A DNA stretch of 61,300 bases from an uncultured Lachnospiraceae bacterium (GTDB taxonomy: Bacteria; Bacillota; Clostridia; Lachnospirales; Lachnospiraceae), in assembly GCA_910585075.1 (NCBI GenBank), contig CAJUED010000021.1:1-61300 (forward strand). Reading direction: 5' to 3'. Below the pieces are notes generated by a model, which made no database searches, had not been told where the DNA came from, and saw nothing but the letters and a program-made list of their open reading frames with translations. Of this stretch, positions 52,051 through 60,789 are shown one piece after another; positions within the stretch are counted from its first letter, which is position 1, and every line of letters begins with the position of its first letter. The position numbers and the translations under genes are program-made.

Positions 52051-52983
52051 TTAAGCCGCCTTCACAAGCTGGTATGCCTTATCAATCACGGGGTTGCCGT
52101 CAATGGTACGCCCGAACAGGTTCTCATTATAGTTTGCGGTACGCCGTAAGGGTTCCGCATGGGTGGCAAAATCCGATACCGCATTGATGAAACGGTACGC
52201 ATTGTGCCCAACCTTCTTAAGGTCAGGTGCATCATAATAGCGCCGCATCATATCCTGACGGAGCCTTAAGATATTCTTGCTCTGGACAGGGGTCGGCTCT
52301 TTCTCCATGGGAAGGAGAAGCTCTACATATTCCTTCACCTGTGCATCCGTCACTTTCTGCCTCCTGAGCTGTTCAAACTCAATGCCGAGGCTGTCCATGT
52401 ACTTCTCCGCCATAAATAAGGTTTCCTTTGCCTCCTGTATCTTCCCCTGGATGTTGCCTGTGTGCATCATGGAAAAGCTCCTGCTTGCAGTGCTAAGGGC
52501 AAGGTTGAGGGTATTGTTGCAGACAACCCTTACTGGTGTAATCGCTACTTTTACAGAGCCGGAACCGTCATGGGTGTTGGAAAATACCAGATAGGGGCTG
52601 ATCCTCTCCCCGGCAATGATATACTCCCTGGGGAGCCTTGCAAGGAGCCACACTTTTCTCCCTTCCTGCAGTGCCCCTGCAGTCTCATACCGCACTCCTT
52701 TCCCAAGGAGTTCATCCGTGAAACTGAAAGCCTCCACGTTCTGCACCACCTTATATCGGTCAGATACCACGCCAAGCACCCTCCTGTCAGTGCTGCGTAT
52801 ATTTGCTTTGTAGCCTTTTACAAGTTCTTTATAGCCTGTATAGACCGGTTCCTGCACCACATCCCAGTCAAGCCCTGCGAGCCTGAGCGCATCTGCTGAT
52901 GTGGGGGCTTCTTCAACAATCGTGCCAAGCCCATGCCACGGTTTTTCCCTTACTGAAAACATGGTTTCAATTAATGCTGCCAT
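52051..52983 (-). CDS. DUF932 phage/plasmid-like protein
   Basis: 310 residues. FSVREKPWHGLGTIVEEAPTSADAL at the start and SPYLVFSNTHDGSGSVKVAITPVRVVCNNTL in the middle are the signature of DUF932 proteins (TIGR03299), found in plasmids and phages. Function is unknown. It lies upstream of the exonuclease gene in the same direction. Confidence 0.88.
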   Translation of the reverse strand: MAALIETMFSVREKPWHGLGTIVEEAPTSADALRLAGLDWDVVQEPVYTGYKELVKGYKANIRSTDRRVLGVVSDRYKVVQNVEAFSFTDELLGKGVRYETAGALQEGRKVWLLARLPREYIIAGERISPYLVFSNTHDGSGSVKVAITPVRVVCNNTLNLALSTASRSFSMMHTGNIQGKIQEAKETLFMAEKYMDSLGIEFEQLRRQKVTDAQVKEYVELLLPMEKEPTPVQSKNILRLRQDMMRRYYDAPDLKKVGHNAYRFINAVSDFATHAEPLRRTANYNENLFGRTIDGNPVIDKAYQLVKAA

Positions 52984-53029
52984 CTTTTACATCTCCTTTT
53001 CTTTTTCATGTGTTGGTAGATGGACGCAG

Positions 53030-53054
53030 AAAAAGGATTCCCTGTAAGGAATCC
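53030..53054 (-). terminator. Terminator upstream of the DUF932 gene
   Basis: GGATTCC (53035-53041) and GGAATCC (53048-53054) with a 6-nt loop. Leftward a T5 run follows. It lies between the small ORF at 53087 and DUF932. Confidence 0.75.
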
Positions 53055-53086
53055 CTGTCTGTATCCTTCATCCATTTTTTGTCAGT

Positions 53087-53182
53087 CTACACCGCACTGT
53101 CCATCTCATACACTGCTTTTATTATGATAATTCCAGCCGTGAGTGCCAACAGCAGTACGTCAAGGATCACCTTTCTTGACAA
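53087..53182 (-). CDS. 31-residue single-helix membrane peptide
   Basis: Starts at TTG 53182, with AAAGGGGTG about 7 bp upstream. It reads SRKVILDVLLLALTAG then IIIIKAVYEMDSAV: a positively charged start, one hydrophobic helix and an acidic end. It is followed by a terminator. The form suits a small toxin-like or regulatory membrane peptide; no family is recognised. Confidence 0.5.
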   Translation of the reverse strand: MSRKVILDVLLLALTAGIIIIKAVYEMDSAV

Positions 53183-53354
53183 TATAATTTCACCCCTTTC
53201 TTTTTATTCTATAACAAGAATATATAGCTGAAACAGGAGTGGATACGGCAGTTGTGGGGGATAGGCAGACCGTAATGGATACGGATTGACAGGTTTTATA
53301 GTGCCATGTACAATAATTCCATGGCATATATTGATTCCCGGAAAGTACACTGAT

Positions 53355-53777
53355 ATGATTGAAATTGATAAACTTAAGAAAAAAGCCCTGTCTGTTGTTG
53401 AAAAACGGAATTTGTGCAGCTGTATGAATGATACCAAATGGAAAGAGCTCCGTAATGCCATGTGGAATGAAATGCCTTTTCCGCCGCCGTTTATTTTGAA
53501 AACAATATTTGAAGAAGGATGCCCACAGGAGAGCTTCTTTCAGACAGATGTTACCTATTTGGGGGATTGGGATGAAAGCTTTTTATATGATAACTATCTT
53601 GAAATGTGGTTTGTAATAGAGTGGATCAAGGTCCGTCCCCGGTATTTAAAGAAGCGAGGGAGACTGATAAAGCCTGAGTTAATTGACGCAACAGGACTGT
53701 TTGTAGATATTCTCACAAAATACCATATCCCTTACGAAGAAAAGAATGGTGTATATTGCATTTATGGATACCGCTGA
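53355..53777 (+). CDS. DUF6678-like protein
   Basis: About 140 residues from MIEIDKLKKKALSVVEK. CSCMNDTKWKELRNAM and EMPFPPPFILKTIFE recall the DUF6678 family; the rest has GDWDESFLYDNYLEMWFVIEWIKVRPR. Families of this kind are often immunity-like partners in contact-dependent or polymorphic systems; this is a hypothesis here. A 31-residue peptide gene follows 23 bp downstream. Confidence 0.6.
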   Translation: MIEIDKLKKKALSVVEKRNLCSCMNDTKWKELRNAMWNEMPFPPPFILKTIFEEGCPQESFFQTDVTYLGDWDESFLYDNYLEMWFVIEWIKVRPRYLKKRGRLIKPELIDATGLFVDILTKYHIPYEEKNGVYCIYGYR

Positions 53778-53800
53778 AATCAGTGTTTGGAGAGATTTAT

Positions 53801-53896
53801 ATGATTGATTTTATTGTGAATACATTGGCGGAAATCGCTGATTTTTTCCTCTGTTTTGGGGTAGACAAAATCATTGAAAAATTTACAAATAAATAA
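53801..53896 (+). CDS. 31-residue membrane peptide
   Basis: Reads MIDFIVNTLAEIADFF then LCFGVDKIIEKFTNK, with GGAGAG 6 bp before the ATG. One hydrophobic amphipathic helix with a basic end. It sits right behind the DUF6678-like gene, in the same direction. I recall similar short peptides (DFxVxTxxEIADFF) in Clostridia, function unknown. Confidence 0.6.
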   Translation: MIDFIVNTLAEIADFFLCFGVDKIIEKFTNK

Positions 53897-53957
53897 AATC
53901 CCAGCTTTTCTTTGGCCTTGAGGAAACAAAAATCAATATTTATCCGGGGTGATTATA

Positions 53958-54392
53958 GTGGGAATGGCAGACTTGTTTAAGAGAAAAAAAGAAACGAAAA
54001 ATAATAGCAGCATACAGGTCAACCGTGACAGCGTATGCATGGGTGATGACTGCAATTCCCATGAGGTAAATATGGCCTTACCCGAAAATATGCTGTTGTC
54101 GGGGCTGCTACAGCGGCTTGCCGGTTATGTCCCCTCCATGAAAAATGTCATATGGGCAGTACAGTCAGATGCTGGTATGTGCGGCTATATTATCACAGAT
54201 TCCGATGCCGCTGCTTCATTTGAATTATGCGGCACGGATATGCCTGTAAAAGAAATGCACATCAGCAGGATCATGTGCAGATACTATTATCCCTCTATCT
54301 TCTCCTGGACTGACGGCCAGACAGGAAACCGGGTTGAAAAATATCCGGAGTGCAGAACATTTTTTGAAAAGGTTAAAAAAGACAATGAATAA
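53958..54392 (+). CDS. Unknown protein
   Basis: About 144 residues, starting VGMADLFKRKKETKNN (GTG 53958 with GGGG 8 bp upstream; ATG 53964 and GTG 53949 are alternatives). The early part has RDSVCMGDDCNSHE, the later part ISRIMCRYYYPSIFSWTDG. There is no signal peptide. It follows the small-peptide gene by 61 bp. Confidence 0.5.
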   Translation: MGMADLFKRKKETKNNSSIQVNRDSVCMGDDCNSHEVNMALPENMLLSGLLQRLAGYVPSMKNVIWAVQSDAGMCGYIITDSDAAASFELCGTDMPVKEMHISRIMCRYYYPSIFSWTDGQTGNRVEKYPECRTFFEKVKKDNE

Positions 54393-54601
54393 TGAAGATT
54401 TCGCCCGCCAGATTTATTATGGCCAGAACCATCAATTCCGGTTGTCTGATGATTAATAAATATACTTTCAAATAAGAGATACCGTTCATACCAACTAACA
54501 TGTCTCTTATATAGTCAAAAAAAGATACCAAATATTTCATTCTTAATAAATATCTGGTATCTTTGTACTTATACTTATGACATTGGATACATGGCAATGC
54601 T

Positions 54602-54862
54602 TTATTTTCCATACAATATGTTAACCATATCCCTCATTCCCTGACGGTAGGCAAGCAGCTCACAGATACCTACAGTACTATAAACTGCAACATAATATTT
54701 ATCCATGAGTGCTTTCTGTTCTTCTGTGAGGCTTTCCCGCAAACGTTCGGCAATCTCTTTTTCTTCTTCCATGCACTGTTTATAATTGTCATCCTGCCAA
54801 CAACATTTCCCCAGCCGCTCCATGATATTGGGCTGGAATGCTTTAAAAATATTTTTTTCCAT
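54602..54862 (-). CDS. DUF6809-like small helical protein
   Basis: 86 residues, MEKNIFKAFQPNIMERL onward with AAAGGAGG upstream. LTEEQKALMDKYYVAVYSTVG and CELLAYRQGMRDMVNILYGK match the pattern of the protein at 44688. It is divergent from the XRE regulator at 54969, with an operator between, and so may be its target. Confidence 0.6.
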   Translation of the reverse strand: MEKNIFKAFQPNIMERLGKCCWQDDNYKQCMEEEKEIAERLRESLTEEQKALMDKYYVAVYSTVGICELLAYRQGMRDMVNILYGK

Positions 54863-54932
54863 AAATTTCGTTACCTCCTTTGGTATGTTATTTTTATTAT
54901 AGCCGCATATTCGGCAATATTCAATTATAACA

Positions 54933-54966
54933 TATACACCTATACTTTGGGTAAGAGAGGTGTATA
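54933..54966. promoter_or_regulatory. Operator between the small helical protein and XRE regulator
   Basis: Perfect 9-bp inverted repeat TATACACCT (54933-54941) and AGGTGTATA (54958-54966) with a 16-bp centre. The right half overlaps the ribosome site of the XRE gene, so binding would repress it. Autoregulation is inferred. Confidence 0.65.
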
Positions 54967-54968
54967 TA

Positions 54969-55184
54969 ATGTTTAACTATAAGCCGCTTTGGGAGACAAT
55001 GGCCCGAAAAGGGATTACCCAGTACCAACTGATTAAAGAACATCATTTCTCAACAGGAACACTTGATGCACTGCGGAAGAACCGGAGCATTACGGCATGT
55101 ACCATTGAAAAGCTGTGCCTGATCCTTGACTGTACACCTAATGATATTATGCAGGTTATTAAAGATGACCTTAAAAAGGATTGA
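54969..55184 (+). CDS. XRE-family small transcriptional regulator
   Basis: A 71-residue HTH protein from MFNYKPLWETMARKG. The recognition region is ITQYQLIKEHHFSTGTLDALRKNRSITACTIEKLC, then LDCTPNDIMQVI, the usual Cro/C1-type fold. The upstream inverted repeat supports self-control. Confidence 0.88.
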   Translation: MFNYKPLWETMARKGITQYQLIKEHHFSTGTLDALRKNRSITACTIEKLCLILDCTPNDIMQVIKDDLKKD

Positions 55185-55342
55185 AGAAGCATCTGTCCTC
55201 CAATCCTCTTTATCCCATTTATATCTGACACCCTTATTTCCTAATAGTTTGCATCCATACTGGCAACCTGTGAGCGTTCAAACTCCCATTCTATCATAAT
55301 ATCTCCCAAATCAAACGGACTTCTTTATCTCCATCCTGGGAT

Positions 55343-55525
55343 TTATTTACCTCCACAATCCGGAATTTTCCCCTGCCACTGCTGTTTCAGGAGCCGTTCA
55401 TAAAAATCGTAACCATTCCGCTCACATTGCGGGCAGGGATAAATTGTTACACTTACCACGCCCAGCTTATAAGGACATTTCACACATGGCGGTTTTGGTC
55501 GGTTAATTAACTTCTTTAATTTCAT
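55343..55525 (-). CDS. Small protein with two CxxC pairs
   Basis: About 60 residues from MKLKKLINRPKPPCVKCPYK, with GGAGG 8 bp upstream (an earlier ATG at 55540 is possible). CVKC and CPQC, about 23 residues apart, form a probable zinc ribbon; the end is DCGGK. Function is unknown. Confidence 0.5.
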   Translation of the reverse strand: MKLKKLINRPKPPCVKCPYKLGVVSVTIYPCPQCERNGYDFYERLLKQQWQGKIPDCGGK

Positions 55526-55578
55526 TGGCTGTACCTCCATTCATACTTTTTTCAACTTATAATAAACCATCTGGCCGA

Positions 55579-56259
55579 TTACAACCTGTCTAAATTAAGC
55601 AAATCGGAAACGAATGTTGTTATCTCCCCATCCGGCTCAAATTTGTACCATGTATCAACACCATAAAAATCTGATGTAAATGCAAAATATATCAGCAGAG
55701 ACGCACTTTCATCCGGATCAGTCGCCCTTTCTTTTACTACATAAATATCCCCTATATATTCAAACCATTTACCATTCATAGGATCAGCCGCACGACAGAT
55801 ATACGTAAATGACTTATCAGGATTGGAGTTATATCTGGCAGATATTTCATGGGTGATCCGCAGCCTTTTTCTCCATGTCGATTTGGTTTCAGCATAAACA
55901 TCTCTGTCACCCCATGCCGCAAAAATATTGTCTCCTGCCCGGATATTCTTTTTCCTTCCTTCGTCTCTCAACAGCTCTTTCCTTACTTTCCCAACATCTG
56001 CTCTTTCTGCAGGGGCATCCGGCTCAGCAAGATACCAGTCGGGATCTTGGATATTATAAACTCTCAATGCACTGCGGACAATATAACCACCAACCTGAAA
56101 CGTAAATGCCTCGATTTCACCGGGGAGCAGTTCTTCCTCCGGAACTTTATTTTCAACAATACCCGGATTCCAGGTATCAATGACAGCAACTTCCTCACCG
56201 CCTTGCCTGCGGAATATTTCTAATATCTTCTCATGATTCCTGTCTTGTTCTTTTTCCAT
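55579..56259 (-). CDS. Unknown protein
   Basis: 226 residues, MEKEQDRNHEKILEIFR onward with GGAGG upstream. The last third has a dense beta pattern with aromatic residues (GKWFEYIGDIYVVKERATD, TSDFYGVDTWYKFEPDGEI). No signal or membrane segment. No family is recognised. Confidence 0.5.
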   Translation of the reverse strand: MEKEQDRNHEKILEIFRRQGGEEVAVIDTWNPGIVENKVPEEELLPGEIEAFTFQVGGYIVRSALRVYNIQDPDWYLAEPDAPAERADVGKVRKELLRDEGRKKNIRAGDNIFAAWGDRDVYAETKSTWRKRLRITHEISARYNSNPDKSFTYICRAADPMNGKWFEYIGDIYVVKERATDPDESASLLIYFAFTSDFYGVDTWYKFEPDGEITTFVSDLLNLDRL

Positions 56260-56331
56260 GGATTACCTCCAATAGCAGAATAGGAGAACCTTTCAGCCCT
56301 CCCATAGCACACTCTCTTATATGTCTGCAAT

Positions 56332-56646
56332 TCATTCCTCATATCCTTTCGGATATTTAATATCCATAAGCGGTCGATCAGCCGGATTTTTTATTTTTAC
56401 GCTCATGATCTGTTTATGGCATTCCATGAGCTGGTCTCTGACCATTTCCAAATGTTCCTTACTCTGAGGGACAATATATTTCTTTGAGCCCACTTCCAGT
56501 AATTCCAGATACCAGTTCACCATTTCCAACTTGCTTAGGCAGTAGCTGGAAATCATCTGCTTGTCGTTGAAATCTCTAATTGCTTCTGTTTCAATCTGAA
56601 TATAGGATACCAGATCGATCGGGATTTTTTTAAGTTTCTTGGCCAT
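56332..56646 (-). CDS. Unknown helical protein
   Basis: About 104 residues from MAKKLKKIPIDLVSYIQ, with AAAGGAG upstream. Helical, with a long amphipathic middle (LSKLEMVNWYLELLEVG) and an end NPADRPLMDIKYPKGYEE. Encoded just after the broken EcsC-like gene in the leftward direction. Confidence 0.45.
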   Translation of the reverse strand: MAKKLKKIPIDLVSYIQIETEAIRDFNDKQMISSYCLSKLEMVNWYLELLEVGSKKYIVPQSKEHLEMVRDQLMECHKQIMSVKIKNPADRPLMDIKYPKGYEE

Positions 56647-56671
56647 CCAATACAATCTCCTTTACTTTCTA

Positions 56672-57549
56672 TTAGAAATCTATACTTTTGAATCTCTTTT
56701 CCAGTTCAGTACATTCCATCTCCTCAGAACTAATTTCATTCTCAATATTCGCAATAATTTTCTCTGTAAGACCTTCATCAAATTCCACATCTATCGTTTC
56801 AACGACATAAGGCACATCACGATAATAACCTACATCCGCGCAAGGTAAAGATGCCAAATATTTTTTCAACTTTTTTACCATTGGTTTATATGTAAAAAAA
56901 GTGAGAGTGCCACAGATTAATCCACCTAATATGGGGATAATCTTCGCTACTGCTTCTGCAAAAATTTCCTTTGTCATTCTGATTCCCAGCAGTTGAGCAA
57001 TCTTTTTAACAATCGGATATACAACACCTTTCGTTGATAATTTTTGTGCAAGCCCCTTACCTACTTTTCTCGCTGTTGTTTTAGAAATCTTGGCAATGAC
57101 TGTCTCTGCCCCGTTTACACCAAACATAATCCCTACAAACAAGATGAGTAAATTTGTAGTTTCATCGTCCATCTCCTCACTTTCTGAAAACAAATCTTCC
57201 CATCCATACAGGTATATCAGTTTTGGAGAATTCTAAGAATGTGACCGAAATATTGTACCAAATCAGCAGGCATTGTGCCCAACATAGCCAGACCGTCTGG
57301 AACTCCAGACAAAAATGATAGCCCACTGACTTTTGCTGTTTCTTGATTAATACTTTCCTTTGCAATCCTGTCTATATCATCCACACTTATACCTGCAAAT
57401 GCCGGATTATACTCTATTGCTTTATTAACAATCTTTGTTGGATAATATTTTTTAAGGGAAGATCTCAAATAACTTTCACGGTCTATCTTAACCATTGGAA
57501 GTACTATTGCATTTTCAAGTAATAACTCGAAATTGACTGTTTTACTCAT
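56672..57549 (-). pseudogene. EcsC-family protein broken by a 1-base frameshift
   Basis: Two ORFs, 57217-57549 (first 110 residues, MSKTVNFELLL to GHILRILQN) and 56672-57193, are parts of one EcsC-family protein. In the gap the other frame continues as KLIYLYGWEDLFSESEEMDDET, the expected family sequence. Adding one T to the run at 57221-57224 (AAAA on the coding strand) restores the frame. IDRIAKESINQETAKVSGLSFLSG and LGGLICGTLTFFTYKPM are typical. It may be a sequencing error, phase variation, or true decay. Confidence 0.8.
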
Positions 57550-57764
57550 AAACTTTCCCTCATAGTCTCAAAAATATCTCATTCAAATTTTGCCACTACC
57601 AACACACTTCTGAAAGCTATATTTTAAAATGCCCGCGCAAATGAAACACTGTATACTATAAATTCGTATTACAGATATAAGATTCAAAAATTTTTTCTAA
57701 TTTTTATAAAACTCTTTTCTATCTGGCAAATATACAAACGTTAGTATAATGACCTAAAATACAG

Positions 57765-58040
57765 CTATTTCTTTATGCTATATTCTTCTATAAGTTCATT
57801 CCACCGATCTTCTGTATCCACATCATTGAAACCAGTAAAAAGAGAAATTATATTTTTCTGCTCCATATCCTGAAATGTAATTTCATTCCATAAAATATAG
57901 TCCCATATTAAAAGTCCTTTCACACCATTAATTTCAACTGGTGCCTGTTTATGTATAAATCCAAACGCTCTGGATGGATCTAACATTTTTGCTGTAGGTA
58001 TTAGCTGGATAATTAATCTTAATATTTCTTCTAGTTTCAT
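57765..58040 (-). CDS. Unknown small protein
   Basis: 91 residues, MKLEEILRLIIQLIPTAKM onward. Aromatic-rich middle GLLIWDYILWNEITFQDM. No cysteine pairs, no signal. It is isolated by intergenic gaps on both sides. Confidence 0.45.
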   Translation of the reverse strand: MKLEEILRLIIQLIPTAKMLDPSRAFGFIHKQAPVEINGVKGLLIWDYILWNEITFQDMEQKNIISLFTGFNDVDTEDRWNELIEEYSIKK

Positions 58041-58839
58041 ATCTGCCTCTCCTCTCGCTAAAATGGCATAATATTTATAAAAATGACTATATGCAATTCT
58101 CAGCCGGTTCCTTTTTAGTTCAAATAATATAACTTAACACCACAGCTAAAAACCTGTGTTTTGCTATTTGTTAACAGGCGAGATGGATACCTAGTAGGGC
58201 TATAGCTGATCTTGGCATATAGTCAGTTTTTTATGGATAAAAACATGAAGCCTATGTTATCATATCGCCCCTATGGACTGATAGAGAAATCCTCATTCAT
58301 TAATTGCTGTCTCAAAAAACATTTATAAGTACAACATATTCGAGTCTTTCGGCCATTAAAGTGCGTTCATAATACGTAAACATAAGAAAATTGTCTAAGA
58401 TTTTTCCCAGACGCTCTTAATTATCGCACGTATAAAATTCGTATAAATAATGCCAAAAATTGCCACGAGCAGTACTACTTCTACAAAGCCATTTTGCTCC
58501 TAGTATATCCTCTCACTTCTTGTATACCTTCAATGTTATATTTTGCACAAAAAAATTAGTCTGTAAAAGATGATAGTAAATCCCCGCTTTTCTTATCTAC
58601 GGCAACATACGCTTCCACATTGCCTGCCTATATAAGAAACAAAGACTAAATAATTATATTATACAGAAAATTTTGTCATTTCAGGTATACTGGCAGTATA
58701 ATTTTCCCTCAAAATAACCAATCTAAAATTTTGTATTTATATATGCCTATAATAACTCATTCGCCTATACAATCCATTTTATCATAGCTCATTCGCCTAT
58801 ACAATAATAATATTAACTTTTCATGATGAGGTGGCAGGA
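58041..58839. other. 800-bp gap without a convincing gene
   Basis: AT-rich. A 32-codon frame starting at 58233 has no ribosome site and is not accepted as a gene. The right end carries the direct repeats listed at 58745-58805. I see no RNA gene. Confidence 0.5.
58745..58805 (+). promoter_or_regulatory. Direct repeats upstream of XRE regulator
   Basis: CTCATTCGCCTATACAAT occurs at 58756-58773 and 58788-58805, 32 bp apart; a partial GCCTATAAT is at 58745. The second copy holds a -10-like TACAAT 35 bp before the XRE start, so the repeats are probably its operator or activator sites. Confidence 0.65.
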
Positions 58840-59187
58840 ATGGATTATGTATTATTAGGAAAGAAAATCCGTGCGGCACGCATGTCAGCCGGATTATCAC
58901 AGGAACAATTAGCTGAAATGGTAGGGCTTACCAGCCAGCATATCTCCCATACGGAAGTTGCTTCTACCAAGATCAGCCTCCCTTCCCTCATAAAGATTGC
59001 CAATGCCCTTCATACCAGTGTTGACAGGCTGCTCACTGACAGTATCCATGATTCCAAATCCTACCTGATGGAGGATGTACAGTCGGTCTTTTCTGACTGC
59101 GATCCCGATGAAGTGTATGTCATGCTGGAAGCTGCAAGTGCTGTTAAAAAAGCCATACGTGTCCGTAAATTAAAGCGTCTGGAATAA
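58840..59187 (+). CDS. XRE-family transcriptional regulator
   Basis: 115 residues from MDYVLLGKKIRAARMS, with GAGGTGG 5 bp upstream (GTG 58831 is an alternative). The HTH is SAGLSQEQLAEMVGLTSQHISHTEVASTKISLPSLIKIANAL, then a dimerisation part with DVQSVFSDCDPDEVYVM. It sits near the parM/parR-like pair and is convergent with it. Confidence 0.9.
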   Translation: MDYVLLGKKIRAARMSAGLSQEQLAEMVGLTSQHISHTEVASTKISLPSLIKIANALHTSVDRLLTDSIHDSKSYLMEDVQSVFSDCDPDEVYVMLEAASAVKKAIRVRKLKRLE

Positions 59188-59439
59188 TTATCACTATGAC
59201 TTCTCAAAATCCCTATGCCGCAAATGATACATGGTCACACTGTCTCCCTTCTTAATCTCTTATTCCGGACAAGGTAACTCAGCATATCCCGAATGTTACA
59301 CACCTGTTGTATTTGATTGCAAATATGATTAAAAATCTTCCATCAGCAACACAATACTTACATATATCAACAGAAATGCAGCGGGCACTCCCTAAGGAAT
59401 ACCCATCACATTTCATGCTATAGATTTTTCCTGCTTTCT

Positions 59440-59817
59440 CTAACCGATAAAATCAAGAACTCCGCTCAGCTCATCCGGTAATTCCTCACAGCTTTCGGGT
59501 AATCCTGTTTCGCTTAATACAATCTCATCCCTACTTTTTGAAACATTCACCGTACTAATTCCAGCAAGCAACGCTCCTACCAGTTTCATTCCCTGTGACT
59601 GCATTTCCTCTCGAATGACAGACAACATCTTATTGTGGAACTCCTGCCTGTCTGCTATCTTAACATCCAAGCTGAAATATTCTTCCAACTCTCTCTTTAC
59701 ACATGATGCCAGGGAAACCACATTACCAGCCTTCTCCGTCAGCTTCAGATACAATTCCCTGTCTTCCTTATCATCCATATTGAAACGAATAAAGATAGAC
59801 TTCTGTTTTTCAGCCAT
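59440..59817 (-). CDS. ParR-like partner of ParM
   Basis: 125 residues, MAEKQKSIFIRFNMDDKEDRELY onward. An N-terminal RHH-like strand (SIFIRFNMD) and helices fit the StbB/ParR type that binds centromeric repeats and the actin-like filament. It starts 1 bp after the ParM-like stop. Identification rests on position and fold pattern. Confidence 0.6.
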   Translation of the reverse strand: MAEKQKSIFIRFNMDDKEDRELYLKLTEKAGNVVSLASCVKRELEEYFSLDVKIADRQEFHNKMLSVIREEMQSQGMKLVGALLAGISTVNVSKSRDEIVLSETGLPESCEELPDELSGVLDFIG

Positions 59818-59818
59818 A

Positions 59819-60742
59819 TCACACCTTCTTTCCTATGAGCTGTTTTGCAAGGAACTCATATCCCTTTGCATTGGCACACAAATCACAGTCATAAGCGGTA
59901 TGCTCCCGATACTTCCCTGCATAATCACGTGCGATCAGCGCACCTCCACCTACATAAATGAGATTGATATAATCAAGGCTGTAGCCACGCTCTACAAGCT
60001 CCAGCTCCAGGGACTGTATCTTCTCACGCAGCATCCCCCGGATCAGCTCTGTATAAACTGCCGGCAGATTACCTTCCTCTTTTAACGCAGCCTTCATGAC
60101 CTCATGCTCCGGAATCTCTTTTCCAGTCTGTACTTTCATTTCATGCTGGATCTCTTTCATCCATTTCACCATAGCTTTTTCAACTGTAATGGATTTACTT
60201 TCTATTGGAAGTCCATTCTGCACATATACAACATCTGTGGTCTTGCTCCCGATATCCACGATCAGGTAATCCCCTTTCATATTGCCTAATCTCGACGCGA
60301 TTGCTGAATAGCACTGTGGGCATACAATAACCTTTGCTATCGTCACAGAATAATCTTCTCCTTCATAAGAGAACTCCAATACTTTTTTCCTATTATAATA
60401 GTCAATCAGCTTTAGCTTATTCCTCCCATAGTCTGAGAACGGCAATCCTACAGCAAGCACAATCTCTGCACTATGGATATTTTCATTTTTCAATTCCATA
60501 GCAATACCAGCCATTGTACGAAACCTTGCTGTATCATCTGAAAATTTATCTTCTGTAAGAGCCATCCTCCCCTCACAGACCTTGAAATACTCCCCATCAT
60601 AAAACAGGGACTTCTCTTTCAGTGTCGGCTCTGCACTTCCCAGCATATGTACACCATTATCAAATATGAAATTTGCGGTCTTCCCAAGCTGGTAGCCATC
60701 ATCAAAACCTATGATATACTGGCCATTGCTTAATTTAATCAT
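59819..60742 (-). CDS. ParM/StbA-like actin-family ATPase
   Basis: 307 residues. The ATP-binding motifs of the actin superfamily are IGFDDGYQLGKTANF (phosphate 1), YLIVDIGSKTTDVVYV (phosphate 2) and INLIYVGGGALIARDY (adenosine). Filaments of such proteins push plasmid copies apart. The centromere-like repeats expected upstream were not seen. GGAAGGAG precedes the ATG. Confidence 0.82.
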   Translation of the reverse strand: MIKLSNGQYIIGFDDGYQLGKTANFIFDNGVHMLGSAEPTLKEKSLFYDGEYFKVCEGRMALTEDKFSDDTARFRTMAGIAMELKNENIHSAEIVLAVGLPFSDYGRNKLKLIDYYNRKKVLEFSYEGEDYSVTIAKVIVCPQCYSAIASRLGNMKGDYLIVDIGSKTTDVVYVQNGLPIESKSITVEKAMVKWMKEIQHEMKVQTGKEIPEHEVMKAALKEEGNLPAVYTELIRGMLREKIQSLELELVERGYSLDYINLIYVGGGALIARDYAGKYREHTAYDCDLCANAKGYEFLAKQLIGKKV

Positions 60743-60789
60743 CCTTATCTGCTCCTTCCATTTCTTTCATTTATTTTTCCCAGATAACA

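Noticed and set aside
58233..58328. A 31-residue frame (MDKNMKPMLSYRPYG start)
   Set aside because: No ribosome site and no hydrophobic or conserved pattern, unlike the two accepted 31-residue peptides.
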